A model generated the notes under the pieces. That model was not told where the DNA came from and did not search any database. It saw only the letters and a program-made list of their open reading frames with translations. DNA of 64,000 bases from Balaenoptera acutorostrata (Eukaryota > Chordata > Mammalia > Artiodactyla > Balaenopteridae): contig NC_080081.1 in the NCBI RefSeq assembly GCF_949987535.1, forward strand, positions 47,590,973 to 47,654,972. The letters are read 5' to 3'. Shown piece after piece: positions 55,118-64,000 of the stretch (position 1 is the first letter of the stretch; every line of letters starts with the position of its first letter). A program made the position numbers and the translations under genes.

Positions 55118-55262
55118 GTTGTGGGATGTGGTGGAAAGAGCACTGGGGCAGGAACTGGGAACCCACTTGGAACTGAGAGCACCTCACTGCACTTCTTGGG
55201 CCTCAGCTTCCTCACAGGTACACTGGGTGGTAGGATTAGATAAACATTAAGATCCCAGTTCT
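55118..55262 (+). mobile_element. MIR SINE with internal deletion
   Basis: GTGGTGGAAAGAGCACTGGG, CTTGGGCCTCAGCTTCCTCAC and GGTAGGATTAGATAAACATTA keep the MIR order. Confidence 0.65.
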
Positions 55263-55821
55263 GAGGTCTCTGATTTGACGCTGACACCTCCACAGGTTTT
55301 AGAGTTCTGTTCACTCTCCCTGGCACAAGCTCAGGGCTGAAAAGGAATATTTTTCTGCTAAGAGCTTTGTAATTGCCGGCTTTCATTACCATACGGTAAC
55401 TTCCGAGGCTGTAGACAGGTATGTAAATATTGATCCATAGTCAGCTCAGACTCTACAGTATTTTTGGCCTAATCAAATTTGAAAGATGCATGAATATGAG
55501 AAAGGGTAGAGTTCTCTTTAGTAGGCAACATAAACGGCTGACCATCACACAGGCTAGAAGAGCCAGGGAATTGACTCCCCTCTTGAACCCTCAAGCAAAG
55601 TCTGACCAGAGCTGGTATATAACTGCCCCTCAGGTAAGATAACTTTAAGGCACATGTCCTGCCCTGGGTCCCAGAGTTTTCCTAGTGGAATTTGGCTCCA
55701 GCTGCCCACAGTTTAACCACTTCTGTAAACCTGGCCTGCTGAGCCAGGGTCCACCCCCAATCTCCTGCCTGCCCAATATATCTGTATGTGTGAAATCTGA
55801 GGGCAAGTTAGTTAGTTTCAG

Positions 55822-56210
55822 GGAGAGAATGCACATGTGCAGAGGCCCAGGGCACAGAAAGAGATGGTGAGTTAGGAAAATGGTAAGTAGATCATTGTAA
55901 CTGGAGCTTAAGGTGGAAAGCAGTGAGAGACAAGATTAGATATGGAAGCAATGGCCAGTTATGCCTAATAAGCCAGACTGAGGGTTTGGATTTTAGTATG
56001 TGGTAATGGGGAGTGACTGAAGGCTTTTTAGGGGAGAAATGACATAACCAATTTTCCTTTTTGGAAAATTCCTCTGGCTGCAATGTGGATAAACAAGAGA
56101 AAGCAGCAAATGGGAGACAGGAAGACCAGCCCTGAGTCAGCTGGAGAAGTTTAGATGAGAGACCCTGGGGTTTTGGATGAGGTGGTGGCAGTGGGAATGG
56201 AGAAGAGCAG
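55822..56210 (-). mobile_element. L2 LINE fragment, reverse
   Basis: GCACATGTGCAGAGGCCCAG, GAGGGTTTGGATTTTAGTATG, CTCTGGCTGCAATGTGGATA and TGAGGTGGTGGCAGTGGGAA follow the reverse complement of L2 ORF2/3'UTR. Confidence 0.7.
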
Positions 56211-56224
56211 ACTGTTAGTCAAGC

Positions 56225-56395
56225 TTTCCTTGGCACCCCTAAGCAGATACAGGCGGGCTTCCTCTATTCTCTCTTTGAAAACTACTTGTCTCTCTGTGGT
56301 TTCATTTAACATGACCAATTATAATTGTTTGCTTGCATGTCTATTTCTTCACCAGACAGTAATTTCCTTGAGGTGAATAAATGCTTATTTTCAAC
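56225..56395 (+). mobile_element. L2 LINE 3' end, forward
   Basis: TCTATTTCTTCACCAGACAG, then TAATTTCCTTGAGGTGAATAAATGC resemble the L2 3'UTR in forward orientation, abutting a reverse L2 fragment. Confidence 0.5.
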
Positions 56396-56532
56396 TTGTG
56401 TCCAGTCTGCCCACTCTGCGTGGTACAGAGTAGTTTCCTAGATGTTTGTTGAAGGAGAAATGTGTATCCCTTATACATTCCACCCATTTTTCTAGTTCTA
56501 CCACTAGGCAACTGTAAGGAATACATTTAAAC

Positions 56533-57012
56533 CCGTTTTGAAAGATACATGCACCCCCTATGTTCATAGCAGCACTATTCACAGTAGCCAAAACATGGAA
56601 ACAACCTAAATGTCCATTGACAGATGAATGGATAAAGAAGATGTGGTATATGTAGACAACGGAATATTACTTAGCCATAAAAAAGAATGAAATAATACCA
56701 TTTGCCGCAACATGGATGCAACTAGAGATTATCATACTAAGTGAAGTAAGCCAGAAAGAGAAAGACAAATACCATATGTTATCACTTATATGTGGAATCT
56801 AAATATAGCACAAATGAACCTATCTATGAAACGGAAACAAAATCACAGACACGGAAATCAGACTTGTGGTTGCCAGTGTGGGGGGAGGGGAGGAGAGGAA
56901 TGGATTGGGAGTTTGGGGTTGGTAGATGCAAACTGTTATATTTAGAATGGATAAACAACAAGGTCCTATTGTATAGCACAGGGAATGATATTCAATCTCC
57001 TGGGATAAACCA
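56533..57012 (+). mobile_element. L1 ORF2 end/3'UTR fragment, lacking its own 3' terminus
   Basis: From GAAAGATACATGCACCCCCT through GGCAATATTACTTAGCC-type ORF2 end text and the 3'UTR (TGGATTGGGAGTTTGGGGTT) to GATAAACCATA near 57012. There the sequence switches to another L1 3'UTR. Confidence 0.82.
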
Positions 57013-57322
57013 TACCTATTTGCAGAGTAGGAATAGAGACATAGACATGTGGACACAGTGGGGAAAGGGGAGGGTGGGACGAGTTGGGAGATTAGGTTTG
57101 ACATAAATATACTACCATGTGTAAAATAGATGGCTAGTGGGAATCTGCTGTATAGCACAGGGAGCTCAGCTCCGTACTCTGTGATGACCTAGGTGGAGAG
57201 GGAAGAGAGGGGCAGGAGGTCCAAGAGGGAGGGGATATAGGTGTACATATAGCTGATCCACTTCGTTGTACAGCAGAAACTAACACAACATTGTAAAGCA
57301 ATTTTACTCCAATAAAAAAAAA
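57013..57322 (+). mobile_element. Second L1 3'UTR fused directly to the first
   Basis: CCTATTTGCAGAGTAGGAAT starts a position upstream of where the first L1 stopped, so 3'UTR sequence is present twice in tandem in two subfamily versions. It ends TTTTACTCCAATAAAAAAAAAA. Confidence 0.82.
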
Positions 57323-57639
57323 ATGGGGGCTTCCCTGGTGGCGCAGTGGTTGAGAGTCTGCCTGCTAATGCAGGGGACACTGGTTCGAGCCCTGGTCTGG
57401 GAGGATCCCACATGCCGCGGAGCAACTGAGCCCGTGAGCCACAACTGCTGAGCCTGCGCGTCTGGAGCCTGTGCTCCGCAACAGGAGAGGCCGCGATAGT
57501 GAGAGGCCCGCGTACCGCGATGAAGAGTGGCCCCCGCTTGCCACAACTAGAGAAAGCCCTCGCACAAAATGAAGACCCAACACAGCCAAAAATAAATAAA
57601 TAAATAAATAAATAAAAATTATTAAAAAAAAAAAAATGG
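57313..57639 (+). mobile_element. CHR-type SINE, forward, with intact Pol III boxes
   Basis: A-box TGGCGCAGTGG (57339-57349) and B-box GGTTCGAGCCC (57382-57392) are both consensus-like, the best preserved in the window. The CpG-rich body is unexpanded, with an (AAAT)n tail. TSD T(A)nTGGG is seen at 57313-57327 and about 57623-57639; insertion was into the L1 poly(A) tail. Confidence 0.93.
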
Positions 57640-57709
57640 GACACACTAGCCACTTTTCAAGTGCCACTAGCCACACATTGGAGGCGCAGATAAAAAACAT
57701 TATCCCAGA
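57640..57709. mobile_element. Nonautonomous DNA-transposon relic (left part, split by L1)
   Basis: CACTAGCCACTTTTCAAGTG and CCACTAGCCACACATTGG, GGCGCAGATAAAAAACATTA follow a common mammalian MER-type hAT consensus. The element resumes after the L1 at 63651 (AAGTCCTGTTAGATAGCACTG). Confidence 0.6.
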
Positions 57710-58637
57710 GCCCTGAACCAACCAATGGTGGAGTAGAAGGACGTGCTCTTACTCCCTCTTGTGAGAACACCAGAATCACAACTAGCTGCTGGGCAATCAT
57801 CGACAGGGGGACACTGGAACTCACTAAAAAAGATACAGCACATCCAAAGACAAAGGAGAAGCCACAATGAGATGGTAGGAGGGGCCCAATCACAGTAAAA
57901 TCAAACCCCATAACTGCTGGGTAGGTGACTCACAGACTGGAGAACAGTTATACCACAGAAGTCCACTCACTGGAGTGAAGTTTCTGAGCCCCACATCAGC
58001 CTTCCTAACCTGTGGGTCTGGCAACAGGAGGAGGAATTCATGGAGAATCAGACTTTGAAGACTAGCGGGATTTGACTGCAGGACTTCGACAGGACTGTGG
58101 GAAACAGAGACTTCACTTTTGGAGGGCACAACAAAGTAGTGTGTGCATCGGGACCCAGAGGAAGGAGCAGTGACCCCAGGGGAGACTGAACCAGACCTAC
58201 CTGCTAGTGTTGGAGGGTCTCCTGAGAGGTGGGGGGGGGGTGGCTGTGGCTCATCATGGGGACAAGGACACTGAGAGCAGACATTCTGGGAAGTACTCAT
58301 TAGCATGAGCCCTCCCCGAGTCCAGCATTAGCCCCACCAAAGAGTTCAGGTAGGCTCCAGTGTTGGGGTGCCTCAGACCAAAAAAACAACAGGGAGGGAA
58401 CACAGCCCCACCCATCAACAATCAAGCAGATTAAAGTTTTACTGAGCTCTGTCCACCAGAGCAACAGTCAGCTCTACCCACCACCAGTCCCTCCCATCAG
58501 GAAACTTGCACAAGCCTCTTAGATAGCCCCATCCAAAAGAGGGCAGAGAGCACAAGCAAGAAGAACTACAATCCTGCAGCCTGTGGAACAAAAACCACAT
58601 TCACAAAAAGACAGACAAGAAGAAAAGGCAGAGGGCT
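57710..58637 (+). promoter_or_regulatory. Type B L1 5'UTR
   Basis: Starts GCCCTGAACCAACCAATGGT, GGAGTAGAAGGACGTGCTC. It is unrelated by eye to the type A leader at 5.68 and 10.38 kb and half as long (928 bp). Contains a G9-type run near 58231 and few CpGs. The start lacks the consensus CAAGATGGC YY1 site. Confidence 0.8.
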
Positions 58638-59525
58638 ATGTACAAGATGAAGGAACAAGATAAAACCCCATGAAAACAACTAAATGAAGTGGAGATAGGC
58701 AACCTTCCAGAAAAAGAATTCAGAATAATGATAGTGAAGATGATCCAGGACTTCGGGAAAAGAATGGAGGCAAAGATCAAGAAGATGCAAGAAATGTTTA
58801 ACAAAGACATAGAAGAATTAAAGAACAAACAAACAGAGATGAACAATACAATAACTGAAATGAAAACTACACTAGAAGGAATCAATACCAGAATAACTGA
58901 GGCAGAAGAACGGATAAGTGACCTGGAAGACAGAAGGGTGGAATTCACTGCTGCGGAACAGAATAAAGAAAAAAGGATGAAAAGAAATGAAGACAGCCTA
59001 AGAGACCTCTGGGACAACATTAAACGCAACAACATTTGCATTAGAGGGGTCCCAGAAGGAGAAGGGAGAGAGAAAGGACCCGAGAAAAAATTTGAAGAGA
59101 TTATAGTCAAAAACTTCCCTAACATGGGAAAGGAAATAGCCACCCAAGTCCAGGAAGCACAGAGAGTTCCATACAGGATAAACCCAAGGAGAAACACACT
59201 GAGACATATAGTAATCAAATTGGCAAGAATTAAAGACAAAGAAAGATTATTGAAAGCAGCAAGGGAAAAATGACAAATAATATACAAGGGAACTCCCATA
59301 AGGTTAACAGCTAATTTCTCAGCAAAAGCTCTACAAACCAGAAGGGAGTGGCATGATATACTTAAAGTGATGAAAGGGAAGAACCTATAACCAAGATTTC
59401 TCTACCTGGCAAGGATCTCATTCAGATTTGATGGAGAAATCAAAAGCTTTACAGACAAGCTAAAACTCAGAGAATTCAGCACCTTCAAATCAGCTCTACA
59501 ACAAATGCTAAAGGAACTTTTCTAA
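58638..59525 (+). pseudogene. L1 ORF1p (type B), three in-frame stops
   Basis: One reading frame runs from ATG 58638 to TAA 59523-59525 (295 codons plus stop) and encodes the RNA-binding chaperone. It has a coiled coil (about residues 45-115; TEAEERISDLEDRRVEF), the RRM (about 120-205; LRDLWDNIKRNNICIRGVP) and the C-terminal domain (LARISFRFDGEIKSF). Premature stops are TGA 58671-58673, TGA 59271-59273 and TAA 59388-59390, all in frame and consistent with C-to-T changes. No frameshift was found. The longest uninterrupted piece is 58674-59273. Confidence 0.88.
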
Positions 59526-59583
59526 GTGGGAAGCACAAGAGAAATAAAGTACCTACAAAAACAAACATATAACAATTAAAAAA

Positions 59584-62500
59584 ATGGTCATAGGAACATA
59601 CATATCGATAATTACCTTAAATGTGAATGGATTAAATGCTCCAACCAAAAGACACAGGCTTGCTGAATGGATACAAAAACAAGACCCATATATATGCTGT
59701 CTACAAGAGACCCACTTCAGACCTATGGACACATACAGACTGAAAGTGAGGGGATGGAAAAAGATATTCCATGCAAATGGAAATCAAAAGAAAGCTGCAG
59801 TAGCAATACTCATATCAGATAAAATAGACTTTAAAATAAAGAATGTTACAAGAGACAAGGAAGGACACTCCATAATGATCAAGGGGTCAATCCAAGAAGA
59901 AGATATAACAATTATAAATATATATGCACCCAACATAGGAGCACCTCAATACATAAGGCAACTGCTAACAGCTATAAAAGTGGAAATCGACAGTAACACA
60001 ATAATAGTGGGGGAGTTTAACACCTCACCTACACCAATGGACAGATCATCCAAAATGAAAATAAATAAGGAAACAGAAGCTTTAAATGACACAACAGACC
60101 AGATAGATTTAACTGATATTTACAGGACATTCCATCCCAAACCAGTAGACTACACTTTCTTCTCAAGTGGACACAGAACATTCTCCAGGATAGATCACAT
60201 CTTGGGTCACAGGTGAAGCCTCAGTAAACTTAATAAAACTGAAATCATATCAAGCATCTTTTCTGACCACAATGTTATGAAATTAGAAATGAATTATAGG
60301 GAAAAAAACCTAAAAACCACAAACACATGGAGGCTAAACAATACGTTACTAAATAACCAAGAGATCACTGAAGAAATCAAAGAAGAAATCAAAAAAAAAA
60401 ACCTAGAGACAAATGACAATGAAAACATGACGATCCAAAACCTATGGGATGCAGCAAAAACAGTTCTAAGAGGGAATTTTATAGTTATACAAGCCTACCT
60501 CAAGAAACAAGAAAAATCTCAAATAAACAATCTAACCTTACACCTAAGGGAACTAGAGAAAGAAGAACAAAAAAACCCAAAGTTAGCAGAGGAAAGAAAT
60601 CATAAAGATCAGAGCAGAAATAAATGGAATAGAAACAAAGAAAACAATAGCAAAGATCAATAAAACTAAAAGCTGGTTCTTTGAGAAGATAAACAAAATT
60701 GATAAACCATTAGCCAGACTCATCAAGAAAAAGAGGGAGAGGACTCAAATCAATAAAATTGGAAATGAAAAAGGAGAAGTTACACCAGACACCGCAGAAA
60801 TACAAAGCATCCTAAGAGACTACTACAAGCAACTCTATGCCAATAAAATGGACAACCTGGAAGAAATGGACAAATTCTTAGAAAGGTGTAACTGTCCAAG
60901 ACGGAACCAGGAAGAAACAGAAAATATGAACAGACCAATCACAAGTAATGAAATTGGAACTGTGATTAAAAATCTTCCAACAAACAGAAGTCCAGGACCA
61001 GATGGCTTCACAGGTGAATTCTATCAAACATTTAAAGAAGAGCTAACACCCATCCTTCTCAAACTCTTCCAAAAAATTGCAGAGGAAGGAACACTCCCAA
61101 ACTCATTCTATGAGGCCACCATCACCCCAATACCAAAACCAAACAAAGATACTACAAAAAAAAAAAAATTACAGACCAATATCACTGATGAATATACATG
61201 CAAAAATCCTCAACAAAACACCAGCTAACTGAATCCAACAACACATTAAAGGGATCATACACCATGACCAAGTGAGATTTATCCCAGGAATGCAAGGATT
61301 CTTCAATATATGCAAATCAATTAATGTGATATACCATATTAACAAATTGCAGAATAAAAACCATATGATCATCTCAATAGATGCAGAAAAAGCTTTTGAC
61401 AAAATTCAACACCGATTTATGATAAAAGCTCTCCAGATAGTGGGCATAGAGGGAACCTTCCTCAACATAATAAAGGCCATATACGACAAACCCACAGCAA
61501 ACATCATTCTCAATGGCGAAAAACTGAAAGCATTTCCTCTAACATCATGAACAAGACAAGGATGCCCACTCTCACCAGTATTATGCAACATAGTTTTGGA
61601 AGTCCTAGCCATGGCAATCAGAGAAGAAAAAGAAATAAAAGGAATACAAATTGGAAAAGAAGAAGTAAAACTGTCACTGCAGATGACATAATACTATACA
61701 TAGAGAATCCTAAAGATGTCACCAGAAAACTACTAGAGCTAATCAATGAATTTGGTAAGGTTGCAAGATCGAAAATTAATGCACAGAAATCTCTTGCATT
61801 CCTATATACTAATGATGAAAAATCTGAAAGAGAAATTAAGGAAACACTCCCATTTACCATTGCAACAAAAAGAATAAAATACCTAGGAATAAACCTACCT
61901 AGGGAGAAAAAAGACCTGTATGCAGAAAACTATAAGACACCGATGAAAGAAATTAAAGATGATACCAACAGATGGAGAGGTATACCATGTTCTTAGATTG
62001 GAAGAATCAATAGTGTTAAAATGACTATACTAACCAAAGCAATCTACAGATTCAATGCAATCCCTATCAAATTACCAATGGCATTTTTTACAGAACTAGA
62101 ACAAAAAATCTTAAAATTTGTGTGGAGACACAAAAGACCCCGAGTAGCCAAAGCAGTCTTGAGGGAAAAAAATGGAGCTGGAGGAATCAGACTCCCTGAC
62201 TTCAGACTATACTACAAAGCTACAGTAATCAAGACAATATGGTACTGGCACAAAAACAGAAACATAGATCAATGGAACAAGATAGAAAGCCCAGAGAAAA
62301 ACCCACACACCTATGGTCAACTAATGTATGACAAAGGAGGCAAGGATATACAATGGAGAAAAGACAGTCTCTTCAATAAGTGGTGCTGGGAAAACTGGAC
62401 AGCTACATGTAAAAGAAAGAAATTAGAACACTCCCTAATACCATACACAAAAGTAAACTCAAAATGGATTAGAGACCTAAATGTAAGGCCGGACACTATA

Positions 62501-63400
62501 AAACTCTTAGAGGAAAACATAGGTGGAACAGTCTTTGACATAAATCACAGCATGATCTTTTTTGATCCACCTCCTAGAGTAATGAAAATAAAAACAAAAA
62601 TAAACAAATGGGATCTAATGAAACTTCAAAGCTTTTGCACAGCAAAGGAAACCATAAACAAGATGAAAAGACAACCCTCAGAATGGGAGAAAATATTTGC
62701 TAATGAATCATCAGACAAAGGATTAATCTCCAAAATATATAAACAGCTCATGCAGCTCAATATTTAAAAAACAAACAACCCAATCCAAAAATGGGCAGAA
62801 GGCTTAAATAGACATTTCTCCAAAGAAGACATACAGATGGCCAAGAAGCACATGAAAAGCTGCTTAAAATCACTAATTATTAGAGAAATACAAATCAAAA
62901 CTACAATGAGTTACCACCTCACACCAGTTAGAATGGGTGTCATCATAAAATCTACAAACAACAAATGCTGGAGAGCGTGTGTAGAAAGGGTAACCCTCTT
63001 GCACTGTTGGTGGGAATGTAAATTGATACAGCCGCTATGGAGCACAGTATGGAGGTTCCTTAAAAAACTAAAAATAAAGTTACCATACGATCCACCAATC
63101 CCACTACTGGGCATATACCCAGAGAAAACCATAATTCAGAAAGACACATGCACGCCAATGTTCATTGCAGCACTATTTACAATAGCCAGGTCATTGAAGC
63201 AACCTAAATTCCCATCGACAGACGAATGGATAAAGAAGTTGTAGTACATATATACATTGAAATATTACTCAGCCATAAAAAGGAACGAAATTGGGTCATT
63301 AGTTGAGACGTGGATGGATCTAGAGACTATCATACAGAATGAAGTAAGTCAGAAAAAGAAAAATAAATGTTGTATATTAACGCTTATATGTGGAACCTAG
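59584..63400 (+). pseudogene. L1 ORF2p (endonuclease/reverse transcriptase), inactivated
   Basis: Endonuclease domain 59584-60300 (LNVNGLN, LQETHF, IINIYAPN, SRIDHILGH, SDHN). Reverse transcriptase about 60900-62000 ([25 protein letters not shown]). C-terminal Cys-rich segment about 62965-63020 ([16 protein letters not shown]). ORF2p nicks the target and copies L1 RNA there. Damage: TGA 60214-60216; a frameshift in the A-rich stretch around 60560-60600; a frameshift at the A13 run 61156-61168; TGA 61548-61550; an apparent 4-nt deletion at 61679/61680 that removes the Phe of the FADD catalytic motif; TAG 61994-61996; TAA 62765-62767; TAG 63242-63244. Natural stop TAG 63398-63400. Confidence 0.92.
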
Positions 63401-63491
63401 AAAAATGGCACAGATGAACTGGTTTGTAGGGCAGAAATTGAGACACAGATGTAGAGAACAAACGTACGGACACCAAGGGAGGAGAGCGGCA

Positions 63492-63512
63492 GGGGGGTGG
63501 GGTAGGGGTGGG
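63492..63512 (+). other. G-quadruplex motif in L1 3'UTR
   Basis: Four G-runs (6, 4, 4 and 3 G) separated by 1-2 nt. Guanine-rich 3'UTR tracts are a conserved L1 feature. Similar tracts occur in the L1 at 26.4 kb (27544-27579) and at 56877-56895. Confidence 0.8.
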
Positions 63513-63650
63513 TGTGGTGGTGTGATGAATTAGGCGATTGGGATTGACATGTATACAGTGTTGTGTATAAAATTGATGACTAATAAGAACCTGCTGTATA
63601 AAAAAATAAGTAAAATTCAAAAATTAAGAAAGAAAAAACATTATCCCAGA

Positions 63651-63692
63651 AAGTCCTGTTAGATAGCACTGATGCTTCACATGTTTGTCTAT
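63651..63692. mobile_element. DNA-transposon relic (right part, after the L1)
   Basis: AAGTCCTGTTAGATAGCACTG continues the MER-type element that begins before 57709. This confirms the L1 landed inside it. Confidence 0.6.
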
Positions 63693-63762
63693 TTCATCAG
63701 TGAAGGCAGTGTTCTCTGTGATTGGATTTTTCAAGTAAGTTATTCCAACTTTATGTTAAAAA

Positions 63763-63905
63763 AAAAAAAGGAAAAAGACCATAATGAAAAAGAATATTAA
63801 AATAGAATGTCTGTATGTGTATAACTGAGTCACTTTGCTGTACAACAGAGATTGGCACAACTTTGTAAATCAACTATGCTCCAATTTTAAAAAAATTTTT
63901 TTTAA
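63763..63905 (+). mobile_element. L1 3' terminal fragment
   Basis: CCATAATGAAAAAGAATATT, TATAACTGAGTCACTTTGCTG and TCAACTATGCTCCAATTTTA are the last ~130 bp of a cetartiodactyl L1, with an A/T-rich tail. No gene is seen in the remaining 95 bp. Confidence 0.8.
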
Positions 63906-64000
63906 TAACCCATTGTGTATTTAAGGTCTCTTCAGAGTTCCCCTTTCCTCTTCCAGGTTCAACAACCTAATGCTTTCAGTGGTTCAGTGTCTGACTTGGT

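Larger units (their letters stand above)
57692..63650 (+). mobile_element. Full-length L1 (type B) with perfect 18-bp TSD
   Basis: AAAAAACATTATCCCAGA at 57692-57709 and 63633-63650 is a perfect duplication. Between them lie, in order, a 5'UTR (57710-58637), ORF1 (58638-59525), a 58-bp spacer, ORF2 (59584-63400), a 3'UTR with G-rich tract and an A-rich tail, about 5.92 kb. Both host-repeat halves continue across the TSD, so the event is clean. The element is autonomous in structure but dead: ORF1 has three premature stops and ORF2 has several stops and frameshifts. Confidence 0.95.

Noticed and set aside
1..64000. CRISPR arrays, operons, prophage or another microbial system
   Set aside because: All repeats are eukaryotic retroelements or microsatellites; no spacer-repeat periodicity, Shine-Dalgarno-led gene runs or microbial proteins.
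1..64000. A RIF1 gene on the reverse strand, expected beside native NEB
   Set aside because: No long reverse-strand frame or RIF1-like segment was found, which weighs against this being the native NEB locus.

Overview
This is intergenic DNA from a mammal, most likely a cetacean (or a hippopotamid). The clearest lineage marker is the tRNA-derived CHR-type SINE. There are six copies (19.1, 20.0, 28.8, 39.0, 45.6 and 57.3 kb), each with the conserved start around CTTCCCTGGTGGCGCAGTGG, most with visible target-site duplications (TSDs). This family is shared by cetaceans, hippos and ruminants, and I see no ruminant Bov-A/BovB elements and no pig-type SINEs. The L1 3' ends are of the cetartiodactyl type. 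No intact protein-coding gene with introns, no rRNA or tRNA gene, no CRISPR array and no bacterial-style operon is present. Coordinates of old repeats are approximate because family limits were judged by eye.

Layout. 0-0.84 kb: the 3' end of a nebulin-type (NEB) transcript, with SH3 domain, stop, 3'UTR, AATAAA and an A-rich tail; this looks like a retrocopy rather than the native locus. 1-2.5 kb: L1-derived sequence. 2.5-4.25 kb: repeat-poor. 4.25-5.7 kb: L2, Tigger and other old pieces. 5.68-10.38 kb: a composite in which a forward L1 5'UTR is joined to an inverted L1 carrying 5'UTR, ORF1 and the start of ORF2. 10.4-16.8 kb: MIR, MLT1, L2 and one clean solo LTR with a 4-bp TSD. 16.8-20.0 kb: an unusually long L2 LINE relic broken by an LTR and a SINE, with a second SINE at its 3' end. 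20.5-24 kb: ERV LTR fragments. 24-38 kb: L2, MIR, L1 and SINE pieces separated by repeat-poor DNA; the L1 at 26.4 kb has a 58-bp flanking duplication. 37.4-41.7 kb: L2 plus a cluster of nested LTRs. 42.8-45.3 kb: a G-rich microsatellite and a long repeat-free block. 47.9-48.9 kb: an unexplained inverted repeat and a coding-like relic. 49.19-49.62 kb: a CpG island that is the best promoter candidate. 49.6-55.8 kb: mostly repeat-poor. 55.8-57.6 kb: L2, a double L1 3' end and a SINE. 57.71-63.63 kb: a full-length but dead L1 with a perfect 18-bp TSD inside a DNA-transposon relic.

Nothing here works as a gene cluster. The likely functional elements are the CpG island and possibly the repeat-free blocks; the rest is a layered record of retrotransposition in which insertion order can be read from nesting. 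I found no novel enzymatic or defence system.
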